This document shows positions 33,754-41,570 of a stretch of 47,810 bases of DNA, in pieces (position 1 is the first letter of the stretch; each line of letters starts with the position of its first letter). Both the position numbers and the translations under genes were made by a program. Below the pieces are notes generated by a model. It made no database searches. It was given only the letters and a program-made list of their open reading frames with translations, and was not told where the DNA came from. Origin of the DNA: Pirellulales bacterium. GTDB lineage: Bacteria; Planctomycetota; Planctomycetia; Pirellulales; Thermoguttaceae. Location: assembly GCA_016936015.1 (NCBI GenBank), contig JAFGPV010000014.1, positions 1-47,810 of the forward strand, in the 5' to 3' direction.

Positions 33754-34449
33754 GTGGCACTCGAACGCATATTAAAAGCGGAAACGCCGGAGCACATTCT
33801 AAAAAGATTGGCCGGACAGCGATCGTTGCAGGAGGGATTCCGCGATCCTCCAGGTGAGGAACTCACACGGGCGCAGGCGCTCGGCACGTGGGACAGTTTC
33901 TTCGGGGATTATGGTGCCTGCCGCCACCGACGCATGGATGATTTCCACCGGGAACTCCTACGCTCGGCAATGGCGGCAGACCACAAAGCGGCAACCGATT
34001 ACCTGATTCGGCTGGCACACGCCAATGGGATTGACGGCACGGCGCTTCATCATGCAGGTGAATTGTGCCGCCTGCTAGCGAAACGGCCAGAGCTGCGCGA
34101 CCCCGATGCTGAAAACCACTTGTGGCCGGCCTGTTTGGGCAAGCACCGTTACGATCTTCCGCAAGCCCAGCAAGAGGCGATTGAGGCTGGGGAGCGCGTG
34201 ATACAGCAATTACGGCTCAAACTGTACGCAACCGCCGAAGTAGCGGACAGCAAGGAACATGATGATTTGCAGCCACTAAGTGAACGTGAGCAACAGGTGG
34301 CCGACCTGATCCGCAAAAAAGGCCCGATGATCGGTAAGGAAATATGCAACACCACCGGAATTGACCAATCGACCCTCACTTCCCAGATCGTGCCGAATCT
34401 GAAAAAGCACGGGCTGAAAAACCGTCGTAGCGTTGGCTATTACTTCTAA
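33754..34449 (+). CDS. island protein with C-terminal winged-helix domain
   Basis: 231 residues from GTG 33754, supported by AAAGGA at 33739-33744; an ATG at 33646 would add 36 residues without family features. The N-terminal part is helical and unrecognised. The last 65 residues (LSEREQQVADLIRKKGPMIG, KEICNTTGIDQSTLTSQIV) form a clear winged helix-turn-helix of the MarR/ArsR kind. First gene of the island by position, so it may be its regulator or a replication initiator. Confidence 0.6.
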   Translation: MALERILKAETPEHILKRLAGQRSLQEGFRDPPGEELTRAQALGTWDSFFGDYGACRHRRMDDFHRELLRSAMAADHKAATDYLIRLAHANGIDGTALHHAGELCRLLAKRPELRDPDAENHLWPACLGKHRYDLPQAQQEAIEAGERVIQQLRLKLYATAEVADSKEHDDLQPLSEREQQVADLIRKKGPMIGKEICNTTGIDQSTLTSQIVPNLKKHGLKNRRSVGYYF

Positions 34450-34528
34450 TTGCCTCTCGGCATAAGCACGGCAAAGACACGGCAATAAGACTGCATACTT
34501 TCTTCGCCCCGGGATCTATATTTGGGGC

Positions 34529-34696
34529 ATGAACGCTACATTTTCCGCAGCCATCAAAAATCTTCAGGCGCTCCATCCCGACGAAATTCGCCGAAGGCTT
34601 TCCGAGCTTGGGGAAGAGGAAAAGGCTCTCCGTGTTCTGTTGCGATCCCGTCTTGCGGCAGAGAAGATCAAAAAGCGAGAGGAGGCCGCCCGATGA
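34529..34696 (+). CDS. small island protein
   Basis: 55 residues, short and helical, very rich in Arg, Lys and Glu (LHPDEIRRRLSELGEEEK; ending KIKKREEAAR). GGGG lies just before the ATG. It overlaps the next gene by an ATGA, showing translational coupling. Likely a nucleic-acid- or protein-binding accessory; nothing more can be said. Confidence 0.55.
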   Translation: MNATFSAAIKNLQALHPDEIRRRLSELGEEEKALRVLLRSRLAAEKIKKREEAAR

Positions 34697-34938
34697 ACAG
34701 CCCTCCCGACCGTACCGCCGGACTGGCCCCGATCCGGGCCGACGAGATTTATGCTTGGAGTCTATTTAAGCGGCGGATGGGGCTTTGTCAAAAGTCTGCC
34801 CGAGCGCTTGTGACGGGTGGCCTGCGGCAAGTGGTTGCCGGAAAACGGCGATTCGTGTTAGGGGCCGATGTCCTGGAATTTTTCCGCCGGCTGGCCGAGG
34901 GCCAGGACCGAGGAGAGGAGGCCGGCACCAATGCCTAA
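34693..34938 (+). CDS. AlpA/excisionase-like DNA-binding protein
   Basis: 81 residues from ATG 34693. The pattern ARALVTGGLRQVVAGKRRFVLGADVLEFFRRL fits the MerR-like HTH_17 fold of excisionases and AlpA regulators, in which a winged motif is followed by a short helix; its key words are KSARALVTGGL and KRRFVLGADV. Such proteins direct excision or switch on the integrase in prophages and phage satellites. It lies between two overlapping genes, so it is co-expressed with the helicase. Family assignment is by pattern. Confidence 0.55.
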   Translation: MNSPPDRTAGLAPIRADEIYAWSLFKRRMGLCQKSARALVTGGLRQVVAGKRRFVLGADVLEFFRRLAEGQDRGEEAGTNA

Positions 34939-36484
34939 GACAGCAAACAACCACCGGCCGCGGAAAAAGGTTTCGCCGGAAATCCTCGACGCGCTTCCGC
35001 CTCAGGCCCCGGAGGCCGAGCTTGGCCTGATAGGTTATGCCGTAGCCGGGAATCCGTTACCCGACGAAGCAAGGCGAATCGCTCCCGGATGTTTCACCAA
35101 CCCGATCCGCGCGAGGTTGTGGGGTCATATTTTGGAATTGGTTGGTCGGAGTGCCGAAGTATCGCCGAGCACCTTAACCGCACTTTACACGAAAGAGGAT
35201 TACCCTGGGGAGTTGATTTTTGATTCTATCACTTCGCAGCGGCTTCATTCTCTCCCCGAAAGTTCAAGACTTTTTTCAAAACAAATTGCCGAAGCTGCGA
35301 ATCGACGCCGTGGAATCGAGGTTGCAGAATTGCTGTTGCAGCAAGCGCACCGCGGGCCGATCGACTTATCAGAGGCCCGGATGCTGCTTGATGAAGCTGC
35401 ACCGGAACCGGAGGAGAAAAAATCGTTCACACTTCACCCATGCTCTGATCTTGTTGGCGCAGAATTCGCAGTCCGGTTTCTTGTCGAGGGGGTGGTGGTT
35501 GCTGGCGCGCCGTTGGTAATTGCCGGTCCGCAAAAATCCTTGAAAACATCAATCGCTCTCGACCTAGCGTTTTCGATGGCGACGGCGGGCCATTTTCTTG
35601 GTCGATTTAAAGCACCCGAGCCGATCCCCGTGGGATTCTTTTCTGCGGAAAGTGGATTACCGACCCTTGCCGAGACCTTACGACGTATCGCCTACGCTGC
35701 GGGGAAGAATCCGGCCGACGTTCATAGCCTGATTATTTCCGAGAGGGTACCCCAATTCAGTAATTCGGATGATCTACTGGAGATTGAATCCATCATCAAC
35801 CAGCACAGTTTGCAAGCACTTTTCATCGACCCAGTTTTTATGGCGATGGACGGGGCTGACGCGGGTAATCTTTTTGTCCAAGGGCAACAGATACGGCGCG
35901 TTTCTGAGGTCTGCCAAAAGAACGATTGTACACTTATCCTTCTTCACCACGTCAAGAAAGGGGCGGGGAACGATCATCAACCCTTGGACCTGTCTTCCAT
36001 TTCATGGTCGGGCTTTGCCGAAGCGGCGCGGCAATGGTGCATCTTGTCCCGCCGGGAACCTTATGAACCGGGAACCGGACTTCACAAGCTGCATCTTGGA
36101 ATCGGCGGTAGTCACGGGCATGGTGGGTACTATGGCATCGACATTTTCGAGGGGTCGTATCGGGAGGGCGTTGATCGGGAATGGCAAGTGACTGTTTTGT
36201 CGGCTGAAGAGACGAAAGATTCTCGCCGGGAGCAACAGGACGCCCAGCGGGAGGCAACACAACATGAAACCTTGGAGGCGGATCGACAAGAGGTTGTCGG
36301 CGTCCTGACACGGATCAAGTCGGCTGAGACCAAGAGTGTAATCCGTGAACAATTTTCCGGGGGCTTCCGCCGTTTCGATCGGGCGTTTGCTTCCCTGACT
36401 TCGGATGGAACCCTTACTCCCGCTGACGTGGTTCGGTCCAACGGTCAACAATACCACGGATGGAGGTTAAGCAACGATGAATAA
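34931..36484 (+). CDS. RepA/DnaB-like replicative helicase of the island
   Basis: 517 residues from ATG 34931 (MPKTANNHRP); overlaps the preceding gene by 8 bases. Residues about 20-90 resemble the DnaB N-terminal domain (PPQAPEAELGLIGYAV, then FTNPIRARLWGHI). A RecA-type ATPase core follows: Walker A GPQKSLKTS at 199-207, Walker B ALFIDPVF near 296-303, and LILLHHVKK near 335-343. This combination is typical of RepA and primase-helicases of plasmids, phages and satellites, and gives the island a capacity for autonomous or induced replication. No primase active-site motif was seen. An origin was not identified with confidence. Confidence 0.72.
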   Translation: MPKTANNHRPRKKVSPEILDALPPQAPEAELGLIGYAVAGNPLPDEARRIAPGCFTNPIRARLWGHILELVGRSAEVSPSTLTALYTKEDYPGELIFDSITSQRLHSLPESSRLFSKQIAEAANRRRGIEVAELLLQQAHRGPIDLSEARMLLDEAAPEPEEKKSFTLHPCSDLVGAEFAVRFLVEGVVVAGAPLVIAGPQKSLKTSIALDLAFSMATAGHFLGRFKAPEPIPVGFFSAESGLPTLAETLRRIAYAAGKNPADVHSLIISERVPQFSNSDDLLEIESIINQHSLQALFIDPVFMAMDGADAGNLFVQGQQIRRVSEVCQKNDCTLILLHHVKKGAGNDHQPLDLSSISWSGFAEAARQWCILSRREPYEPGTGLHKLHLGIGGSHGHGGYYGIDIFEGSYREGVDREWQVTVLSAEETKDSRREQQDAQREATQHETLEADRQEVVGVLTRIKSAETKSVIREQFSGGFRRFDRAFASLTSDGTLTPADVVRSNGQQYHGWRLSNDE

Positions 36485-36674
36485 CACTCACTCGCCCCAC
36501 TCGCCCCACTCAGTCGCCCAGAAATCCGGGCGGGTACTGGTCACTCAGTCGCCCCGGCACACCTACGTAGTAGGTGCCGGGCGGGTGACTGAGTGCCACC
36601 GCCCCAGGACTGGCAGGCGGGCGAGTGCAAAACCGGGCGAGTGGATTTCACAGGAGAGGAGGTTGACCCCATGA
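36477..36674 (+). CDS. small hypothetical island protein, doubtful
   Basis: 65 residues, no family. It fits the operon (8-base overlap with the helicase gene, ATGA overlap with the next gene), which argues for a real gene. Its sequence is largely dictated by short CACTCGCCC repeats and a long hairpin, which argues against. Rich in Ser, Pro, His, Arg. Confidence 0.3.
   Translation: MNNTHSPHSPHSVAQKSGRVLVTQSPRHTYVVGAGRVTECHRPRTGRRASAKPGEWISQERRLTP
36542..36595. repeat. long hairpin with CACTCGCCC repeats
   Basis: CACTCAGTC (36542-36550) pairs with GACTGAGTG (36587-36595); further in, GCC-CCGGCACACCTAC pairs with GTAGGTGCCGGGC, with a tiny loop at 36567-36569. Upstream, ACTCGCCCC is repeated in tandem (36489-36517). 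A strong RNA or DNA hairpin just after the helicase gene; candidate replication origin (ssi/nick-type), attenuator or packaging signal. Confidence 0.55.
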
Positions 36675-36979
36675 ACCACCCTCAAACAGTTCAAGCCCTC
36701 GAGCGCGAAGCCCGGCGATTCTTCCAGGACGGAGGAAGCTGGTCAAAGTTTTGGGATGCTAACGAGAAAGTTATTCAAGACCTCACCCGCGGGAACCGGA
36801 AGTCTTTCAAGACGCTGTTCGATCGGCTGTTCTCAATCGTGGTCAGCGGCGACAGTGACGGCATCCATCCCGCCGGCGACGATGAACCGACGCTGCTACC
36901 GCCCGACGATGAACCCTCATCTCACGACACCAAAACCGCGGCACGATGTCTCTGGACGCCCGAGAAGGAGTACAAGTGA
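36671..36979 (+). CDS. small hypothetical island protein
   Basis: 102 residues from ATG 36671, supported by GGAGG in AGGAGAGGAGG before it. N-terminal half helical with aromatic residues (ALEREARRFFQDGGSWSKFW), C-terminal half acidic and proline-rich (HPAGDDEPTLLPPDDEPSS). Its stop overlaps a GTG opening a 31-codon basic frame (36976-37071, ...PSFRRFRARNM), which may be a tiny gene but is not called. Function unknown. Confidence 0.5.
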   Translation: MNHPQTVQALEREARRFFQDGGSWSKFWDANEKVIQDLTRGNRKSFKTLFDRLFSIVVSGDSDGIHPAGDDEPTLLPPDDEPSSHDTKTAARCLWTPEKEYK

Positions 36980-37102
36980 AAACCATACACCCCCCGCTTC
37001 GGGTCCTTCCCAGACTAAGCGCGAAAGTTTCCCGCCCTTCATTCCGACGTTTTCGCGCACGGAACATGTAATTTTGATTCCCCTCCCCTCAAGCGATAGG
37101 CC

Positions 37103-37606
37103 ATGAAACTGACCGCAGATAAAGCGATTGAGTACCTTAAACGGGCACCGCAAAACGTGGCGGCATGGGTGGCTGGGATATCGTCGCGCACTTTCCGCGA
37201 TCGGCACTTACCGCGAAACCCGGACGGCACGTACAACGTCCGCGAGGTGATTCAAAGTCTTATTCAGTCGCGCGAAGACGCAGAGTTGGCGTCGGGGCCG
37301 AGCGATTCGCCGTGGTTGGAGCGGCAGCGGCGTGCAAAGGCTTTGTCAATGGAGCAAAACCTGGCCCAGCAGACGGGATTACTCATTTCGGTCGAGTTGT
37401 TTTTGCGAGTGACGGAAGCGGCTTTCATTCCGTTGCGTAGGTTTGCTGAGGAGCAAATCAAAGAACACGGAAATGGAACGGCTGATCGTTGGGCGGAGGC
37501 CGTTGAGGAATTCACAAAGGAGATTAAAAATGTTGTCAAACCAACCAACCCCGACAGAGAAGCGACTTTTTCTGGGGCTGGCGGAACTCCTGATTCCGTT
37601 TCGTGA
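37103..37606 (+). CDS. Nu1-like phage terminase small subunit candidate
   Basis: 167 residues. The N-terminal half looks like a winged helix-turn-helix (KAIEYLKRAPQNVAAWV, SSRTFRDRHLPRN, then TYNVREVIQSLIQSRE). A basic helical stretch follows (LERQRRAKALSMEQNLAQQTG) and LLISVELFLRVTEAAFIPLRRF. This order matches Nu1 (lambda terminase small subunit) proteins: HTH, then an ER-rich helix starting a dimerisation region. Such a gene without a large subunit is typical of satellites that hijack a helper's packaging. It could instead be an unrelated DNA-binding protein. Confidence 0.45.
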   Translation: MKLTADKAIEYLKRAPQNVAAWVAGISSRTFRDRHLPRNPDGTYNVREVIQSLIQSREDAELASGPSDSPWLERQRRAKALSMEQNLAQQTGLLISVELFLRVTEAAFIPLRRFAEEQIKEHGNGTADRWAEAVEEFTKEIKNVVKPTNPDREATFSGAGGTPDSVS

Positions 37607-37838
37607 ACCGCCGGATTTATCACAACCTGCACCGAAGGATGGAGTCAAATGGGCGAGGGATGACGCCGAGCGGCGTCGGCTGGAGCAAGAGCTTGCGGAG
37701 TTTCGCCGGAAGTACCCGAAGCTGGCCGCGCGCGAAGATGCGCTGTACGAACGCATGGACCACGAAATCCGGCGGCAAGTTTTCGGACGGTGTGGTTACC
37801 GGCCGATGAAGCCGAAGAATAGGAGCGATGACCGATGA
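37530..37838 (+). CDS. small hypothetical island protein
   Basis: 102 residues from ATG 37530, with AAAGGAG before it; overlaps the end of the terminase-like gene by 77 bases. The C-terminal half is a charged helix (ARDDAERRRLEQELAEFRRKY, given by its core RRRLEQELAEF). N-terminal part has LFLGLAELLIPF. No known family. Confidence 0.5.
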   Translation: MLSNQPTPTEKRLFLGLAELLIPFREPPDLSQPAPKDGVKWARDDAERRRLEQELAEFRRKYPKLAAREDALYERMDHEIRRQVFGRCGYRPMKPKNRSDDR

Positions 37839-38086
37839 CCGAAATCTGGAGCACCGCACCGATTTGTTTTGTGACTCGTCCGTGTTGTCCGATGTGCGGT
37901 CACGAACGGCGAATCGTAATTCGTTCGATGGCGAAAGAAAATGACGACAGCCGGACGCAGAGGGTCATTTGCCGTCGATGCTCAAGCCGATATTTAATCG
38001 TTTCAGAAAAGGCCGGCGAAGATTTTTTGGAGCCTCTGCCAAAAAATGGAGAATCGTCTGAGGCGAAAGGTAAAATGACACCATGA
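37835..38086 (+). CDS. small zinc-ribbon island protein
   Basis: 83 residues. Two Cys pairs, CPMC near 18-21 and CRRC near 46-49, with CGHERR-type spacing, form a probable zinc ribbon. The start overlaps the previous stop (ATGA) and the end overlaps the next start. A role in nucleic-acid binding is likely; not identified. Confidence 0.55.
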   Translation: MTEIWSTAPICFVTRPCCPMCGHERRIVIRSMAKENDDSRTQRVICRRCSSRYLIVSEKAGEDFLEPLPKNGESSEAKGKMTP

Positions 38087-38310
38087 ACAAAATTGTTTCT
38101 TTCCTCCGACGTGTTTTTCGCAAGCCCCGCTCGACCCGGCGGTACGAGTATTTGCCGGCATCGGCGTTGCCATCCGATGCGGCAAAGTTGACCCGAGCGG
38201 GCGTGGTTCAACCCTGGCGAATCGACTTCCGCGGCGAGGCGTGGTTTCAATCGGAAGTCGGCGCGGTCGAGTGGTTCAACGAGAATCTAGAAGGGGCGAA
38301 CGATGCTTGA
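38083..38310 (+). CDS. small hypothetical island protein
   Basis: 75 residues, basic N-terminus (MNKIVSFLRRVFRKPRSTRR), then a mixed segment ending FNENLEGANDA. ATGA overlap upstream, 8-base overlap downstream. The start could be amphipathic and membrane-associating. No family recognised. Confidence 0.5.
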   Translation: MNKIVSFLRRVFRKPRSTRRYEYLPASALPSDAAKLTRAGVVQPWRIDFRGEAWFQSEVGAVEWFNENLEGANDA

Positions 38311-39025
38311 CGCCGCGCTCCTGTCCCACACCAAAAACCTCGTCTTTACGGTCGCGCCGGAGCTGCGACGCGATCCGCTCTACATCGTTGACGCTGCCAC
38401 GTTTGATGGTCTGCCAAGCGGGCACCGCGATTGTCTCGGCTGGGCCAGCGGCGGCATCGTTACCGACTACGACTTTCGCGAGCGGATCGGCGCTGATTGG
38501 ATAAAGCCCGGGCGGATCATCTGCCTGATGCAAGATGCGATCGTCGAGGAGTGGGGGCGCGAAGGTTTTCGCGACGGTGCGCTAAACACCGTTTTACATG
38601 AGGCCGCGCACTTATTGCCCGTGGTCGATCTTCCGAAAGACGACTGTGCCGACCTATTCGATACGCCGAAAATCCGCGAGTGGCAACGGTCCAAACGCGT
38701 AGAAGCGGAATCGCTCCCGGAACCTGGCCCCGGCTCGCCCGGCAATAACCACGGCTCACAATTTGTGAGAATCGCAACACACCTTTGGGCGCGCGCAACG
38801 CTGGCTGGGTGGAACATTCCATCATCCGGTTTGTATGGCGGCGCGTGTTGGTTTGTCAGCCAACCGCCGCATTTCGTGGTCGCACTCCTGTCGGAAATCT
38901 TCGGCAAGCGCGATGCTCCGTTCTCCGAGATCGTTTCCAGCCCGACGCCCAAAGCCTTCGACGAGCTTTGGCAGGGCTGTCTTAATCTATACTACAACCG
39001 CTTTAAGGAAACACATGAGCACTGA
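38303..39025 (+). CDS. island protein with HEAAH metal-binding motif
   Basis: 240 residues. HEAAH at 99-103 in NTVLHEAAHLL has the zincin HExxH form, and a later HGSQFVRIATHLW may offer a third ligand, so a metallopeptidase or related metal enzyme is possible. The beginning (LLSHTKNLVFTVAPELR) is not known. It sits in the middle of the island's plus-strand operon, where phages carry head maturation or morphogenesis genes, but it lacks similarity that I can see to capsid proteases. Confidence 0.55.
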   Translation: MLDAALLSHTKNLVFTVAPELRRDPLYIVDAATFDGLPSGHRDCLGWASGGIVTDYDFRERIGADWIKPGRIICLMQDAIVEEWGREGFRDGALNTVLHEAAHLLPVVDLPKDDCADLFDTPKIREWQRSKRVEAESLPEPGPGSPGNNHGSQFVRIATHLWARATLAGWNIPSSGLYGGACWFVSQPPHFVVALLSEIFGKRDAPFSEIVSSPTPKAFDELWQGCLNLYYNRFKETHEH

Positions 39026-39728
39026 GATCATCAACAAACGCACAACCGACCCCGACGATAGCGAACGCCTTGCGCGCCGACGCTCGATCCGCGAGCAGGC
39101 CGCGCGGCGTGACCTCGAATTGCAACCGGCTGTTTTGGCTGAAGCCGACGTGAAAGCATCGGAGCGACGTTGCGACGAACTTGCCGAGCAGCACGCGATG
39201 GCCACGGCGCCGTGGCAATCCGAATTGTCCGCGCTGGAGGAACGAGCTATTGCACGTATCGGCCAACGCAAGCCTGTCAACTCCGAAGAGGACGAGCGTC
39301 GAGCCGAGCTAACAAAGCTGATTTCGTCGGCAACAGCCGACCTCGAACGGGCGATTGCCGCCGAGCGCGAGATTCAAGCCGTAGCGAGGCAGAAAGCCCG
39401 GCGGATTCGACAAGGCCACCCGCCGTCCGACACGATTCTGGCCGCGCTGGCAAAACCGCCGTTGGCAAGCCCGCGCCTGCTGGCCGAACAACACGTGGCC
39501 CGCGAGAGAGCCAAGTGGCTGCGAGTCAGACAACAAGCCGCGGAAAAGTCGCTACGAATTCAGACGTACAACGCGACGGAGATTCGGGCGGATCGGATGA
39601 GCGGCGACCTGGACGCCGTTCTCGCTAGGGTTGCGGCCTGGGAGGCCGAACTTTCTGCCGTGACTGAAGAGATGACTGCGGCGTTGGCCGAGGGAGAGAA
39701 AATCCATCAACGATTGATCGACGAATAG
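39015..39728 (+). CDS. coiled-coil island protein
   Basis: 237 residues from ATG 39015, overlapping the previous gene by 11 bases. Almost entirely helical and rich in Ala, Glu, Arg, with heptad-like stretches (RLARRRSIREQAARRDLEL; AKWLRVRQQAAEKSLRIQ). Likely a coiled coil or scaffold-like protein. Last gene before a terminator, so the long island transcript probably ends here. Confidence 0.55.
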   Translation: MSTEIINKRTTDPDDSERLARRRSIREQAARRDLELQPAVLAEADVKASERRCDELAEQHAMATAPWQSELSALEERAIARIGQRKPVNSEEDERRAELTKLISSATADLERAIAAEREIQAVARQKARRIRQGHPPSDTILAALAKPPLASPRLLAEQHVARERAKWLRVRQQAAEKSLRIQTYNATEIRADRMSGDLDAVLARVAAWEAELSAVTEEMTAALAEGEKIHQRLIDE

Positions 39729-39888
39729 AGTTCTGCTCCCCAACGTGGCCGCCATTATTCCTTGTGGCGATCGGCAATCGGCGATCTTGCTGAGCGTTGG
39801 CGGGCCACCGGCGGCGCGACCGCGGCTTTTTACTTTCACGCGGCCGCCTGCCGGGTTTTTTTAATGTTTGGTCGGACGTTCCGGCCTG

Positions 39889-39924
39889 GGCGGTTCGGTG
39901 TTCACGGAACCGAACCGCCTTTTT
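39889..39924 (+). terminator. rho-independent terminator of the island operon
   Basis: An 11-bp perfect stem, GGCGGTTCGGT (39889-39899) and ACCGAACCGCC (39909-39919), followed by TTTTT. An imperfect GC-rich hairpin with a T run lies just upstream (about 39805-39862) and may be a second terminator. Confidence 0.75.
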
Positions 39925-39996
39925 CATCAAACGCTCCAGGAGGCCCGAATAACGGTCTTATTCCCGGTTGGTCGGTTTGATGCCGTGGCGGAATTG

Positions 39997-40140
39997 ATGA
40001 AGCCAAGACGGCGGAGGGTCCGAAACCTGACTCCCGAGCAGCGGGCGGAGATTGGCGACCGCCTACGCCGTGCCCGAGAAGGTCTGTCCGCCATTGTACA
40101 AAGCGATTCTGAGGCCCTGGAAACGCTTTCCGTGGGGTAG
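39997..40140 (+). CDS. small basic island protein
   Basis: 47 residues from ATG 39997 (MKPRRRRVRNLTPEQRAEIG). One long basic helix, LTPEQRAEIGDRLRRAREGL, then a polar tail. The pattern resembles short planctomycete-associated mobile-element proteins. Weak ribosome binding site. Function unknown. Confidence 0.45.
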   Translation: MKPRRRRVRNLTPEQRAEIGDRLRRAREGLSAIVQSDSEALETLSVG

Positions 40141-40698
40141 AAGGTCCAATCATACCACCCACCCCGAGAAAACGCGGGAGGCGAAGCGTGAGGAGGCCAG
40201 ACGCCCATTATCGGCGAGGCGAAAAAACTCCGCGAGAAAATTAAGGAAAAATTCAAGGATAAACAGAGGGAGCATGGTGGAACGGCACCTGGAAAGATAG
40301 GTAAAAACACTGGTGGTAAAATTACCTTAGAAAATCTACCTGGCCCTGCACCCAGAAACGAAACAGGGGGCACTTGGAGGCGGTAAGGCCGGGAAGGGAA
40401 CACGTCGAAAAACTGATAACGCCATGTTACCGATAATGAAAGACCTTGGCATAACCAAGATGCAATCCTCCCGCTGGCAGACTATCGCACAAAACGTGGG
40501 AACCCCCCCCTTGACGCCTAGCGGCCCCGGAGGGACAATGGTGGGCGAATAAAGCCGAAAGGCGATTGTGGAGTCTCTGCTATGCCTCTGACAGCACAAC
40601 CTCTATCAGCCCGTGAAGAGTGGCGACACCTTCCAACGCGGCCCACAATCCGCGTTTTCAGGACTGGTAGAGGTCTGCGCAGTAGAGGAGTCTTTCCG
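40141..40698. other. island region with decayed coding sequence
   Basis: No intact gene. An open stretch without a start codon (40190-40380, ...KKLREKIKEKFKDKQ) precedes the pseudogene at 40331-40552 in another frame. An 8-base C run (40503-40510) and the loss of frame suggest erosion. The next gene has its own AGAGGAG. Confidence 0.5.
40331..40552 (+). pseudogene. remnant of a phage/plasmid ParB- or DUF3102-like protein
   Basis: The frame reads YLALHPETKQGALGG, then MLPIMKDLGITKMQSSRWQ, with no start codon and a stop directly upstream. The HPETK...GG word and the LGI-x3-QSSRWQ word are both hallmarks of a group of phage and plasmid proteins with ParB-like N-termini, whose usual length is far more than these 74 codons. 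Truncated at both ends. Confidence 0.55.
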
Positions 40699-41514
40699 AT
40701 GAAGTGCCCATGCGAAGTCCTGTTCCATTCATCCTCGAAGTGGCAAGCCGCGATCCTGACCACGGAACACCCTAACGGCATCGGTCTGCCGCTGATCGAA
40801 TTCGAGGGGAACACCTACAGCCCGAGAAATGTGGAGGTGGTCCGCATTTCCGCGGCCGCCGATTGTCCGCTGGAACTGTTCGACGTTGCGGTCAACGCCG
40901 GGTTCTACATCCTCGGGACGCCGGGCAAGGCGACCTACTCGGCTGAGGAGGAGACCACGCCGCGCCCCCTGAAGATTGAGAACGTGTTTATCACCGCTTG
41001 GATGGGGTTGCGGAAGAAATTTGCCGACGATCAAACCAAGCAATTATGGATGGTGGAAAATTACAAGCGAAGAATGAGAGAGGCCAAAACCGAGGTGCAG
41101 GCCCGTGGCGTCATTGCCGAATTGTGTGCCGTGGGCGGAATCGCCGTTGGTGGCATCGAAGAGCTTGCCACGGAAGCCCGGTTTGCTGAATTCTGGAAGC
41201 GACTGAAAACCGACTGGCGGGAGTGTCGGGATTTGTGTCTCTTGGCATCGACCCTCGACAAGGCCCCGGCCCCCTACTGCATTTCCTGCCATGCCAAGGA
41301 GGGCTTAGATCACAAGCTGGAGGTTCGCAAGGATGAACCGCTCTTCCTCTGCTCGACCTGTTGGAATAAGGTGGCCAGAGGCGGCAGGACGCCGGAACAA
41401 ACCATAGAGGCCGTCTTGTACTACCACAATGATCCGCGGGTGGGCGGGCCTGACGATCCTCTGGATCACGAAGATTATCGGGATGTGGAGCTACTCGGGT
41501 TGAAAGACGATTGA
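40699..41514 (+). CDS. hypothetical island protein with Cys pairs
   Basis: 271 residues from ATG 40699, supported by AGAGGAG (40684-40690). Near the C-terminus CISC and CSTC are about 29 residues apart (AKEGLDHKLEVRKDEP between them), suggesting a treble-clef or HNH-like zinc site without the HNH histidines. N-terminal CPCEVLFHSSSKWQAAIL is of unknown type. A terminator follows, so it may be its own transcription unit. Confidence 0.5.
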   Translation: MKCPCEVLFHSSSKWQAAILTTEHPNGIGLPLIEFEGNTYSPRNVEVVRISAAADCPLELFDVAVNAGFYILGTPGKATYSAEEETTPRPLKIENVFITAWMGLRKKFADDQTKQLWMVENYKRRMREAKTEVQARGVIAELCAVGGIAVGGIEELATEARFAEFWKRLKTDWRECRDLCLLASTLDKAPAPYCISCHAKEGLDHKLEVRKDEPLFLCSTCWNKVARGGRTPEQTIEAVLYYHNDPRVGGPDDPLDHEDYRDVELLGLKDD

Positions 41515-41527
41515 CAAGCACACCTGC

Positions 41528-41558
41528 GCCCGGGCGCTGGGAGGCCCGGGCGGTTTTT
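41528..41558 (+). terminator. rho-independent terminator
   Basis: GCCCGGGC (41528-41535) and GCCCGGGC (41544-41551), self-complementary arms, then GGTTTTT. It directly follows the Cys-pair gene. It lies before the M41-like gene, whose leader it may also be. Confidence 0.6.
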
Positions 41559-41570
41559 GGAGACCTTGTG

